NCBI GenBank assembly: GCA_020636225.1 | Contig: JACJYI010000002.1 | Span: forward strand, 868,001-932,000 | Source of the DNA: Lewinellaceae bacterium | GTDB taxonomy: Bacteria > Bacteroidota > Bacteroidia > Chitinophagales > Saprospiraceae | Reading direction: 5' to 3' | Length of the DNA stretch: 64,000 nt | Part shown: positions 44,337 through 53,350 of the stretch, piece by piece | Numbering within the stretch: the first letter of the stretch is position 1 | Layout: every line of letters starts with the position of its first letter | The notes under the pieces: model-generated | Seen by the model: only the letters and a program-made list of their open reading frames with translations | What the model was told of the DNA's origin: nothing | The model's database searches: none | Position numbers and translations under genes: made by a program

Positions 44337-47300
44337 ATGTCCCTCCCATCCCGACTGTTGCTCCTGGCCACACTGTCCATCCTGGCCGCCTGCTCCAACT
44401 CCCTGGACCGCGTATCCGACCCGGACGATTTTGAAGCCTATATCTCCGCCTTCAGCGGACCGGTCATTGCCCGCACCAGCCCCATCCTGGTCACCTTCAC
44501 TGCTCCTTACGGCGAAGGCCGTGAAAGCAAACCCGTGCAGGGGGATCTTTTCGTCTTCCAACCGGGAATTTCCGGGGTGGCTTCCTGGGAGGATGCCTAC
44601 ACCCTCAAGTTCACACCAAAAGATCCTTTGCCTTCCGGAAAAAGCTACCAGGCCGCGGTTCGCCTCAACCAGTTGGTCAAGGGACTACCCGACTCGCTCC
44701 AGATGTTCCGCTTCGCCCTTCGGGTCAAGGACCAGTTCCTCCGCATGGACATCGAGGACCTGACCATCCCGGATGCGTCGAAACCGGACAATTTTGAACT
44801 GTCCGGCGTCCTGCACACCAACGACATGGCCGCAGCGGAAGACGTGGAAGCCGCCTTTGCCGTGGCGGGCATCCCGGGAAAGGTCAACCTCGCCTGGTCC
44901 CATGACCCCGCCGGCATGAACCATCACTTCACCCTCTCCGACATCCCTCGCCAGGCGAATGACCACGAGATCCGGCTGTCCTTTTCGGGCAAACCCCTCT
45001 CCCTGGATCAGTCCGGTGAGGAGGTGATCGTGATCCCCGGACAGGCCAGCTTCCGGGTCGCAAGGATGCGGATCGAACAGGGCAGCCAGTCCATCATTCA
45101 CCTGGCCTTTTCCCATCTCTTGCGTACCGACCAGGATCTCACCGGCAAGATCTTCATACGCGAACGGCCCGGGATCGAGCCCAGGTTCGTGATCAACGGC
45201 AACCAGGTCACCGGCTATCTGCCCGAACGCCTGGACGGCATCTTTCACCTGGAGGTCACCACCGGTGTTGTCGACCAGGGTGGTCGCAAGCTGACCCAGC
45301 CCTATTCGGCCCGGACATCCTTTACCCAGGTGCCTCCTCAGGTGAGACTGGTGGGCAACGGCATGATCCTGCCCAGGTCGGAAGCACTGTACTTCCCCTT
45401 TGAAGCCGTCAACCTCGATGCGGTCCAGGTGGAAGTCTTCAAGATCTACCAGGGAAACATCCTCCAGTTTCTGCAGGTGAACAACCTGGATGGCAACTAT
45501 GAACTGCAACGGGTCGGCAAGCTCATTGCCAGTGAAAAGGTCGACCTCAGTTCCCTCAATCCCGAAGGCAACCAGTTCGAATGGGTGCGCTATGCCCTGG
45601 ACCTGGCCACGTTCATCGAACGCGACCCCCAGGCGATCTATCAGGTGCGCATCGGCTTCTGGCCAGAATTCTCCACCTACGCCTGCCCGGAAGAATACAT
45701 GTCCACGAACGAAATTACCGAAGAACCGGACGGTGAATCAGAGGAGTGGTACGGCGACACCTCCGAGCCGGAGTCCATGATGGATGCCTACTGGGGACCC
45801 TACGGATATCGCTCCGACTACTCCTGGGAGAACCGGGACAACCCCTGTGCCCCGGAGTACTACAACGCCGATCGGTTTGTGAGCCGGAATGTATTGGCCT
45901 CCGACCTGGGCCTGACCGTCAAGATGACGGAGGGCCTCGGCGTGCTGGCCCTGGTCACCGACCTGCGAACGACCGATCCAGTCAGCGGAGCGGAGGTCAC
46001 CTTCTACGACCCCCAGCTCCAGAAGATCCAGTCCGTTCGAACCGATGATCGCGGCCTCTTTCTCGGTCAGCTCAAGGCCCGTCCGGAAGTGGCGGTCGTC
46101 CGCACGAAACAGTCCTCCGGCTATCTGGTCCTCCGACAGAATGAAAGCCTGTCCTCTTCCGACTTCGAAACCTCCGGCGATCCCGTCCAGAAAGGCCTCC
46201 GCGGATATCCCTACGCAGAACGAGGTGTCTGGCGACCCGGCGACTCCCTCTTTCTCAACCTGATCCTGCACGACCCTGACCATACCCTGCCCGCCACCTA
46301 TCCGGTCACCCTGGAGCTCTACGATCCACGGGGCCGACTGGTCGACAAAGTGGTCAATGCCAGGCCGGAGGGACGGATCTACAGTTACCCCATCCGCACG
46401 AACCCCGATGCACCCACCGGGTCCTGGCATGCCAAATACCTCGCCGGAGGGGCCGTGTTCCACCAGTACCTGCGCGTGGAAACCATCAAGCCCAACCGGC
46501 TCAAACTGAAGCTGGACTTTGCCAGGAAGCGACTCTCCATCCAGGATGAACCAGTGCAGGCCACGCTGAAGGCGGAGTGGCTGCATGGGGCACCGGTGAA
46601 ACAGCAGGAGGCCCAGATCGAAGCCAGACCGATGGCCATCCGCACCGGTTTCAAGGGATTCGAGGCCTTCACTTTCTACCAGGCTGACCAACCGACACCC
46701 TCCTTCAGCGAATTTGTCTGGGCAAAGGGCCAGACGGATGAGCGTGGACAACTGGCCATCCGAGGCAAACGCCTGCTCAGCGAACAGCAACTGCCCGGCC
46801 GCTTGCGGATCGACTTCAAATTCAGGGTCAACGAACCGGGAGGCGGATTCAGCCAGGACTTCACCTCCATCGAGTATGACCCCTACACGTCCTATTGTGG
46901 GGTATCCATTCCCCGCAATGCCTATGGCGCCCCGAGCTTCGCCCCCGACGAGAAGGTCACGCTGACCTTCGCCTGTGTCAATACCGATGGCCAACCCATT
47001 GCCGGCAGGAAACTGACCGTGAAAAAGATCCGCAAGGAATGGCGCTGGTGGTGGGAACGCTATCGTGACAACCGAATGGATTACAACCAGCAGGAAGGCC
47101 AGCTGGCCGAAGAGGAACAGACGGTCACCACCGACCGCCAGGGCAAGGCCCAGTGGAAACTCTCCTTCAGCGAATTCGCCCGGTACAAGATCGAGGTGAT
47201 CGATCCGATCTCCGGTCACAGCGCCTCGGACCACATCTACATCTATGACGACTCCAGTCCGGCCAACCAGGATGCCCGGTATTTTGCCTTTTCTACCGAC

Positions 47301-49955
47301 CAGGAGACTTATGCACCAGGAGAGGACATCAAGATCCAGCTGCCCGGTGCCAATGCCGGCAGGGCCCTGATCAGTGTCGAGTCGGGTTCCGGTATCCTGG
47401 AAGCCCACCTGGTCAATCTCCAACCCAACCAGACCCTCTACAAGCTGAAGGTCCGCAAGGAGATGCTGCCCAACGTCTACCTCCATGTGGCCATGCTCCA
47501 GCCTCATGATCTGGTGGGGAATGACCTCCCCTTGCGACTGTACAGCATCCGGTCCATCCAGGTGCAGGATCCCGATTCCAGGCTACAACCCGAGCTGACC
47601 GTGCCGGCCGAGATGCGTCCGGATCAACCGTATGCCATCAAGGTAAAGGAAGCCAAAGGCAAGACCATGTCCTACACCCTGGCCCTGGTCGATGAAGGGC
47701 TGCTGGACCTCACCCATTTCCCGACACCGGATCCCCATGCCCGTCTGTTCAGCAAGCAGGCGTTGGGGGTACAGACCTGGGACGTGTACGACCAGGTTCT
47801 CGGGGGCTTTGGCGGCGAGCTCCGGCGGATCGTGGCCATCGGTGGGGATGGTGCGGGTGCCCGGCCGGACGGAAGTCCGAAAGCCAACCGGTTCAAGCCA
47901 GCCATTGTCCATCTCGGCCCCTTTACCCTCAAGGGCGGCCGAACGGCCAGCCACCAGGTGACCATCCCCAATTATGTCGGCAGTGTGCGATGCATGGTGG
48001 TGGCCGCCGCGGATGGGGCCTACGGCTCGACCGAGAAGACCATTCCGGTGCGGAAACCCCTGATGGTCCAGGCCACCCTGCCCAGGGTGCTGGGCATCCG
48101 GGAATCCCTGGATATCCCGATCACCGTATTTGCCATGGAACCTTCGGTCCGCAAGGTCGAGGTGACCATCACCGAAAGCAGCCGTCTGGTCCAGCTGGGA
48201 GCGTCCAACAAGAGTACGCTGACCTTCACCCGGCCGGATGAGCAGCAAGTATCCATTCCCGTCAAGGTGTCCGATCGTTCGGGAGTCGCCCGATTCCGGA
48301 TCGAGGCCCGAAGCAACAACGAGGTAGCAGTCCAGGAGATCGAGGTCGAGATCCGCAACCCCAACCCGCTGCAGACCCTGACGCATACCGCCTTGCTGCG
48401 CCCCGGCGAATCGACCACGTTTGAGGTTCCCCTGGCGGGCACACCCGGTACGAATACCGCCCGGCTGGAGGGATTCGCCCTCCCCCCTGCTGATGTGACC
48501 CGCCACCTCAACGACCTGATGAACTACCCGTATGGCTGCCTCGAGCAGACCACCTCCAAGGCCCTCCCCCTCCTGTACCTTTCCCGATTGACCCCGGTTC
48601 CCGATGCTGCTGCCCGGGATATCCGCGACCGCGTTGAGGGCGCCATCCAGCGGATCCTCTCCCTGAAAGATGGTTCCGGACATATTGCCTACTGGCCCAA
48701 TGGCCAGTACCAGCATCCCTGGAGTGAGATCTATGCCGCCCTGTTCCTGAATCTGGCCAAAAAGGAAGGATACACCGTGCCGGAAAGCCAGCTGAAATCC
48801 ATCATGACCACCCAAAAGCGGATGGCCAATGAATGGTCATCCACCCAGAAAGCGCTTTTAGATTATGGGCAATACACCTCTTCCCTGCAAGCCTTCCGCC
48901 TCTTCATGCTGGCCGTGGCCGGAGAACCCCAACTCGGGGCCATGAACCGGTTCAGGGAAGTACCGGGTCGTCGTAACCTGGACAATTGGCTGTTGGCAGC
49001 TGCCTATGCCCGGGCCGGCCAGGAACAGGTCGGCAAACGAATCGCTGCGTCCCTGGATCGGTCTGTCTCGGTATATCGGGACAGCCGGACAACCTTTGGA
49101 TCCGACGTCCTCGACCTGGGCATCATGGTCATTGCCCTGCTAGACCTTCAGGACCGGTCGCGGGCATTCCCTGTCCTCAAGACCCTGGCCGAACGCATGA
49201 ATTCCAGTCGCTGGTATTCGACCCAATCCGTGGCATTCGGGTTGTGGGCGTATGCGACCTATGCCGCTTCCCAACCGGAGCAGGGTAACCCTTCCCTGAC
49301 CTGGGAACTGGCCAACGGTACCCGCAAGCAGGAAGCCTCCAATCTGCAGATGATCCGGGTGGACCTCCAGCCATCCCTGGTCCAGAACAAGCCCCTGACA
49401 GTCACCAACACCTCCCGGGCGGATCTCTATGTCCAGCTGTCCCTCACGGGTCGACCCGACCTGGGTCAGGAAGTGGCGGCAGCGAACGGGATCGACCTGA
49501 GGATCGACTACCAGCTGGCCAATGGCCAACCGGTGCGGATCGACCAGATCCCCCGGGGTACTGATTTCCTGGCTGTTGCCACCCTGACCAATACCCTCGG
49601 GTCCGGAGAAGCCATTTCCGAGGTCGCCCTCAGTCAGATCATCCCCGCCGGCTGGGAGATCCGCAACCTGCGCATGGATCCGGGACAGGTCAACCAGGTC
49701 AAGCAGAGCTATTCGAAATACCAGGACATCCGGGACGACCGGATGGACAGCTTCTTCGACCTCAGGTCCGGTCGCGATGACAAAGGACGGAAACCGACCC
49801 AGACCTATGTCCTCGCCCTGACCGCCTCCTACCCCGGACGATACTACCTACCCGCCCAGAAAGCGGAGGCCATGTATGATCCGAGTCTGCAGGCCATTAT
49901 TCCGGGGAAGTGGGTCACGGTGCTGGATCCGCAGGATTGGACAGATAAGAACTGA
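44337..49955 (+). CDS. Bacterial alpha-2-macroglobulin lipoprotein (YfaS-like)
   Basis: 1,872 residues. A lipoprotein signal ends LAAC with Cys19, so it is anchored facing the periplasm or surface. MG-type Ig domains run through residues 30-1,150, with MG2/MG3 features such as YAERGVWRPGDSLFLNLILHD stated here by position 628-648. A Trp/Tyr/Pro-rich insert is at 455-505. The A2M domain has SVRCMVVAAADGAYG, and the thioester GCLEQ at 1,400-1,404 is intact (Cys1401, Gln1404). A toroid of helices and a receptor-like end follow. It traps attacking proteases by covalent bonding. The usual partner, PBP1C, is not adjacent. Confidence 0.94.
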   Translation: MSLPSRLLLLATLSILAACSNSLDRVSDPDDFEAYISAFSGPVIARTSPILVTFTAPYGEGRESKPVQGDLFVFQPGISGVASWEDAYTLKFTPKDPLPSGKSYQAAVRLNQLVKGLPDSLQMFRFALRVKDQFLRMDIEDLTIPDASKPDNFELSGVLHTNDMAAAEDVEAAFAVAGIPGKVNLAWSHDPAGMNHHFTLSDIPRQANDHEIRLSFSGKPLSLDQSGEEVIVIPGQASFRVARMRIEQGSQSIIHLAFSHLLRTDQDLTGKIFIRERPGIEPRFVINGNQVTGYLPERLDGIFHLEVTTGVVDQGGRKLTQPYSARTSFTQVPPQVRLVGNGMILPRSEALYFPFEAVNLDAVQVEVFKIYQGNILQFLQVNNLDGNYELQRVGKLIASEKVDLSSLNPEGNQFEWVRYALDLATFIERDPQAIYQVRIGFWPEFSTYACPEEYMSTNEITEEPDGESEEWYGDTSEPESMMDAYWGPYGYRSDYSWENRDNPCAPEYYNADRFVSRNVLASDLGLTVKMTEGLGVLALVTDLRTTDPVSGAEVTFYDPQLQKIQSVRTDDRGLFLGQLKARPEVAVVRTKQSSGYLVLRQNESLSSSDFETSGDPVQKGLRGYPYAERGVWRPGDSLFLNLILHDPDHTLPATYPVTLELYDPRGRLVDKVVNARPEGRIYSYPIRTNPDAPTGSWHAKYLAGGAVFHQYLRVETIKPNRLKLKLDFARKRLSIQDEPVQATLKAEWLHGAPVKQQEAQIEARPMAIRTGFKGFEAFTFYQADQPTPSFSEFVWAKGQTDERGQLAIRGKRLLSEQQLPGRLRIDFKFRVNEPGGGFSQDFTSIEYDPYTSYCGVSIPRNAYGAPSFAPDEKVTLTFACVNTDGQPIAGRKLTVKKIRKEWRWWWERYRDNRMDYNQQEGQLAEEEQTVTTDRQGKAQWKLSFSEFARYKIEVIDPISGHSASDHIYIYDDSSPANQDARYFAFSTDQETYAPGEDIKIQLPGANAGRALISVESGSGILEAHLVNLQPNQTLYKLKVRKEMLPNVYLHVAMLQPHDLVGNDLPLRLYSIRSIQVQDPDSRLQPELTVPAEMRPDQPYAIKVKEAKGKTMSYTLALVDEGLLDLTHFPTPDPHARLFSKQALGVQTWDVYDQVLGGFGGELRRIVAIGGDGAGARPDGSPKANRFKPAIVHLGPFTLKGGRTASHQVTIPNYVGSVRCMVVAAADGAYGSTEKTIPVRKPLMVQATLPRVLGIRESLDIPITVFAMEPSVRKVEVTITESSRLVQLGASNKSTLTFTRPDEQQVSIPVKVSDRSGVARFRIEARSNNEVAVQEIEVEIRNPNPLQTLTHTALLRPGESTTFEVPLAGTPGTNTARLEGFALPPADVTRHLNDLMNYPYGCLEQTTSKALPLLYLSRLTPVPDAAARDIRDRVEGAIQRILSLKDGSGHIAYWPNGQYQHPWSEIYAALFLNLAKKEGYTVPESQLKSIMTTQKRMANEWSSTQKALLDYGQYTSSLQAFRLFMLAVAGEPQLGAMNRFREVPGRRNLDNWLLAAAYARAGQEQVGKRIAASLDRSVSVYRDSRTTFGSDVLDLGIMVIALLDLQDRSRAFPVLKTLAERMNSSRWYSTQSVAFGLWAYATYAASQPEQGNPSLTWELANGTRKQEASNLQMIRVDLQPSLVQNKPLTVTNTSRADLYVQLSLTGRPDLGQEVAAANGIDLRIDYQLANGQPVRIDQIPRGTDFLAVATLTNTLGSGEAISEVALSQIIPAGWEIRNLRMDPGQVNQVKQSYSKYQDIRDDRMDSFFDLRSGRDDKGRKPTQTYVLALTASYPGRYYLPAQKAEAMYDPSLQAIIPGKWVTVLDPQDWTDKN

Positions 49956-50062
49956 GGCAATCCAAAGATGAATCGCAATTTAGCACAGCACTCTGTTATT
50001 CGTTCTGGTCAAATGGAAAATGAACTGAATGTCTTTTGCTCGAACGATATCTGCTCCTTAAA

Positions 50063-50305
50063 TCACTCTCTGGAATCCGTCGATGGGGGGATGGGCACCC
50101 CACTTTTATTTTGGATGTTCATGGTGAGACGGAGCAGAATGCCGTCGATCAACCATTTTTCGATCCTGGCCCCCACATCCTTGACGGAGAAGGAGGCCAT
50201 GGCGTAATTCTTGGCGGCCCGAAAACCGGAGAACAGAAGAAAGGCGATGCCTTCCAGAATGATGATCAAGGTGGGTGATAGGCCCGAGGATTTGCGAGAT
50301 GCCAT
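50063..50305 (-). pseudogene. Truncated membrane protein with LEA-like start, probable frameshift
   Basis: 80 residues: a membrane segment at about 9-28, then IEKWLIDGILLRLTMNIQNKSGVPIP, positions 48-73, which resembles the opening strands of late-embryogenesis-abundant type 2 folds. The frame then ends after seven unrelated residues. At a run of six Cs (near 50090) the other frame continues sensibly as PIDGFQRVI before another stop, so a homopolymer slip and decay are likely. It starts the AT-rich island. It might still make a short protein. Confidence 0.5.
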
Positions 50306-50339
50306 GCGATATGGTCAGACTGGGTCAGCAAAATGGCAT

Positions 50340-50426
50340 CTGATCATATTACACTGTCCGATATGTGACATTGATGGCCGTTAACCTCGATGATGGCCGA
50401 AGATGGACAAAGAAAAAGCCCACCAA
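50340..50426. repeat. Left direct repeat flanking the two-gene cassette
   Basis: About 87 bp that align, in the same orientation, with 52139-52222: CTGATC(A/G)TAT, CACT(A/G)TCCG, TGACA and the nearly identical AAAGAAAAAGCC(C)CACCAA end, with a 4-nt gap and a variable middle. The pair encloses the cassette and nothing else. Confidence 0.75.
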
Positions 50427-50465
50427 ACTATATTTGTGAACTTTAAACCTTTTGTGATTTTTAGA

Positions 50466-50999
50466 CTAGGACAGTTTCTCGAGCTCCCTTTTTTGAAGTT
50501 GTTCTGTTCTGATGGTCCCTCTGAACCAACAGATTAATCCTATAGGAGTAAATATCAGCCCTAACCAAAAAAACAGACTTTCAAACTTTTTGAAGGCCAT
50601 AATATGCCTTTTCAAAATTTTAATTCGCTCTTTTTTATAGACTAACTGTGTCTTCTTTTCCTCAATTTCCTTCAGCATTTCCTTGGTGGAATCAAAAGCT
50701 GTATTATACCTGTCTTGAATTCGAAACTTTTCCTCCATTGGCCGATTCTTCTTTTTAGGATCAGACAATGCGGCCAGGGTTGACTTTGTTAACTCTTGGA
50801 GGTCTTCTACTGCCTTTTCTAATTGTACTTTCTGTTGATTCAAAAGCGTTACTTCTTCGTTGTATGTATTGACTTCAAGCTCCAAAGCTTGTCTCTTCTC
50901 CAACGGATATACAAAAGAGAACGCAAGCATGAAGATTCCTCCTAAGAAGAGAAACTTATATAAGTTATCAGAACTTGGAAATAAGCTGGCTAATTCCAT
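50466..50999 (-). CDS. Membrane protein, TM-coiled coil-TM, of a two-gene cassette
   Basis: 177 residues, no family recognised. A membrane segment spans about 13-32 (FLFLGGIFMLAFSFVYP). Residues 35-135 are charged, heptad-like and rich in Glu, Lys and Leu, predicting a long coiled coil. A second membrane segment spans about 141-159 (LFFWLGLIFTPIGLICWF), and a short basic tail follows. The ATG at 50999 lies 1 nt after the stop of the gene upstream, so both are made from one message. The base composition is far more AT-rich than the surrounding genome. A structural or effector role in a membrane complex is a guess. Confidence 0.75.
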   Translation of the reverse strand: MELASLFPSSDNLYKFLFLGGIFMLAFSFVYPLEKRQALELEVNTYNEEVTLLNQQKVQLEKAVEDLQELTKSTLAALSDPKKKNRPMEEKFRIQDRYNTAFDSTKEMLKEIEEKKTQLVYKKERIKILKRHIMAFKKFESLFFWLGLIFTPIGLICWFRGTIRTEQLQKRELEKLS

Positions 51000-51000
51000 A

Positions 51001-51924
51001 CTAGAATGAATTTATCTTTGTATGGTCGGCTTGCATCGAATCAAAAGCATTGTGGATTTTTTGCAATGAATCTGGATTCTCTTGAACAAGAACTTCAAGC
51101 TCTGCTTTGTCTTCAATGTTCACCTCATCAGCACCGCACGCACTGATTGCCAATGTTGCAGCAAGTAATATCAATGTTTTTCCAGAGGGTAGTTTGATCT
51201 CAACAGATCCAGGAGATTGTAAGTTTAGTCTGATTTCACTCTGTCCGATATCTTCGCCAAGTTGAAATTTAACATTGAGCTCCGACATTAGATCTTTAAT
51301 ACCCGTTAAGAGGTCAATTAAAGAATCAATATTCACACCATCGTGTGATAAAAAGTCTAGGATGAAGTGTGCATTGTCATCCTTTATGTATAAATACCTG
51401 ATAACATTATCAATGTAATTGGCATATGCATCTACGTTGCTGATTGTGTGCCTGGAATTCTTTACCTGGTAAAACATAGGATCTAACCGATGAGTGTTCT
51501 CAACAGTAATCCAGTTAATCTTTCTCCTTTTATAGAAAGGACAATCCTTATCATTGTTCTCAATATAAACATAGGCATCGGCCACTTCCCCAAAAGCAAA
51601 TCGAGAAGATCCTCTACTAGGGATGATAACAATGTCACCCTTTCTCAAGTCTTTAAACCGGACTATCTTATTGTAGACATCTGATACCTTTCTCTTACCC
51701 TCAGTTGTTCCAGTATTAACATTTTCAATTATAGCAATTTTCGCCTTGACTTCGAATTCTGATTTTGTTTGCAAGTCCTCCATTGTGATTGGATTCCAAC
51801 CAATACCAATGTAATTGCCATCGACAAAATACTGGAAGTACTCTCCGTCATTCGTCCGAACGAACCAATACTGGGTATCTTTTGAAATCTCGGAAACCTT
51901 CTTTACAAGCTCATCAACCAACAT
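51001..51924 (-). CDS. PUA/EVE-like domain protein with C-terminal membrane segment, first gene of the cassette
   Basis: 307 residues. Residues 18-142 resemble the PUA/EVE-like N-terminal modules of some restriction (Mrr/McrBC-like) proteins: YWFVRTNDGEYF, YIGIGWN (38-44), KGDIVIIPSR (95-104), FGEV (111-114) and KRRKINWI (132-139). These modules recognise modified bases in known members; whether this one does is inference. Residues 150-235 have no recognised fold. A hydrophobic segment (about 249-264) ending ISACG is followed by an acidic 40-residue tail. No nuclease motif is seen. It is directly followed by the coiled-coil gene. Confidence 0.72.
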   Translation of the reverse strand: MLVDELVKKVSEISKDTQYWFVRTNDGEYFQYFVDGNYIGIGWNPITMEDLQTKSEFEVKAKIAIIENVNTGTTEGKRKVSDVYNKIVRFKDLRKGDIVIIPSRGSSRFAFGEVADAYVYIENNDKDCPFYKRRKINWITVENTHRLDPMFYQVKNSRHTISNVDAYANYIDNVIRYLYIKDDNAHFILDFLSHDGVNIDSLIDLLTGIKDLMSELNVKFQLGEDIGQSEIRLNLQSPGSVEIKLPSGKTLILLAATLAISACGADEVNIEDKAELEVLVQENPDSLQKIHNAFDSMQADHTKINSF

Positions 51925-52487
51925 GTCAGATCAATTTGGGGAATAAAGCACCAATGAAAGTTAAGCTAAATGCTGGCAATAGCTGCCTTTTCAGCTGACA
52001 AAAATGTTAAACTCTCACAAGGATCTGATATCCTAAACGTTACAAGTTGAAATAAGTTTCATATATAGAAAACTTAACTCTCCCTGTCAAAAGTAATAAG
52101 ATGGCCATATATCTTCAATAGGCCAGCCCATTTGACACCTGATCGTATAGCACTATCCGTGACAATAATTGCAGATTAGGGCAGTTGGAGGCCAAAGAAG
52201 GGCAAAGAAAAAGCCCCACCAATAGATTCTGCAGGGCTGACGATGAAAACGACTATCAGAATACAGCTGAGGTTAAGTTCATTTTTGCTGCCTGAATAGA
52301 ATGATGAAGAATACAATGATCGCTACCACAAGAGCGCATCCAGGCAGTGGATCGCCACAATCTGGATGATCGTCGGTCCAATGCATGTGGGTGTATGGTC
52401 GTACTGTGGCCCCACCTGGCAGACTATTCCCCCGGCACAGAGCCTCAATGATCTGCTCGCCAGTTCAGCCTTGGAAGTGATTGGCAT
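51925..52487. other. AT-rich intergenic stretch
   Basis: No credible gene. It contains the presumed promoter region of the cassette, a small hairpin near 51976-51993, the right direct repeat (52139-52222) and, from about 52230, decayed sequence leading into the small Cys-rich gene. No clear TAnnTTTG/-33 pair was found upstream of 51924. Confidence 0.6.
52139..52222. repeat. Right direct repeat flanking the two-gene cassette
   Basis: The 84-bp partner of 50340-50426. The distance between repeat starts is 1,799 bp. Confidence 0.75.
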
Positions 52488-52787
52488 CTACCTGGACGTG
52501 GATGAGGATGTTGCGCTAGGTCTTGGCTTCTCATTTCTCATTTGCTCCCGGACATCCCTGGCACCGTTGGGCGCGGTAGCTGTGAAGTTGATCAGGCACC
52601 GGCCACAAATCACCTTCTGGATGCTAGCGGCCCACATGGAGGTTCGGTTGATGTGCTCTCGGGCTTCATCCGGGCTATTAAAAACCGATACCTCCACCGT
52701 GGCTGGATGATGGCTGTAGGGCTTGCCACAGTCGGTGCAGTACACCTCCATGACAGTTTTTTTCCGATAGGCTACCAGGTCAGACAT
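52488..52787 (-). CDS. Small protein with two CxxC pairs (zinc-ribbon-like)
   Basis: 99 residues. CTDC near residue 15 and CGRC near residue 55 are spaced like a zinc ribbon, separated by a strand-rich segment (VEVSVFNSPDEAREHIN). No family is recognised. The ATG at 52787 overlaps the stop codon of an upstream open stretch (ATGTCTGA), as in a tight operon. The C-terminus is Ser/Thr/Arg-rich and may not be original. It could be a relic of a phage or conjugative-element gene. Confidence 0.5.
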   Translation of the reverse strand: MSDLVAYRKKTVMEVYCTDCGKPYSHHPATVEVSVFNSPDEAREHINRTSMWAASIQKVICGRCLINFTATAPNGARDVREQMRNEKPRPSATSSSTSR

Positions 52788-52962
52788 TGCCCAGGAGCTT
52801 TTGCAGGGTCCAATAGATACGGAGACGGATGCGGCCATACCAGGTCAGTGGCGGCATGTCCTCGGTGCGGAGCAGCTGGACCCCGATCCCGATCCGGATC
52901 TGAAGAGGCGGGTCGCTTCTCGTCTGGATGGAATGGATCCACCTGTCTCTTGTGAATGCCCG
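52780..52962 (-). pseudogene. Gene remnant lacking a start codon
   Basis: 60 sense codons between a TAA at 52963-52965 and a TGA at 52780-52782. The second half reads like real protein (IGVQLLRTEDMPPLTWYGR, then RIRLRIYWTLQKLLGNV), while no usable start precedes it. The stop overlaps the next gene's ATG. It appears to be the 3' part of a gene that lost its 5' end. Confidence 0.45.
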
Positions 52963-53004
52963 TTAGGCATAAGGAAGGATCAATACTTCCTTGGCTGTCT
53001 GGAA

Positions 53005-53350
53005 TCACTCCCCGGCAATGGTGATCTGACTCAGATAGGTGATCTGTTGTGTTCCTGCCGGGTCGGATGCCTTCCGAGGCGCAAACTTGAAGTGGGTGAT
53101 CTGCTCAAAGACGATCTTTGGCAGATTCGTGGGCTTCGTTTTCAATTTGGAGTACTTCGATAATGTTCAGGGTCGTGATCCGGTCGAACTCACTGAGCTA
53201 GTTGTACTGTTCCTCTGAGATCCCGATTCGAATAAGGACTTCGGGCGTGAAGAACTTCCTACTTAGCTTTTTGTAGTTCGGCTCTGATCGACCAGGTGGC
53301 CAGCAATCCAGAATCTGGGCTGGATCGCTCTTAGTGAGCGTGATCTGCAT
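53005..53350 (-). pseudogene. Decayed gene with an amber stop and a frameshift
   Basis: From the ATG at 53350 the frame gives 50 sensible residues (MQITLTKSDPAQILDCW ... GISEEQYN), then TAG at 53198-53200. The same frame goes on as LSEFDRITTLNIIEVLQIENE, a stretch stated here by position to about 53130, until a +1 or -2 shift near 53120. The next frame continues KIVFEQITHFKFAPRK and ends at 53005. About 114 codons in all. The family is not recognised. It belongs with the two small reading frames downstream as an old operon. Confidence 0.55.

Noticed and set aside
50340..52222. Integron attC sites or IS ends as an explanation of the direct repeats
   Set aside because: No RYYYAAC/GTTRRRY boxes, no integrase or transposase gene, and the repeats are direct rather than inverted.
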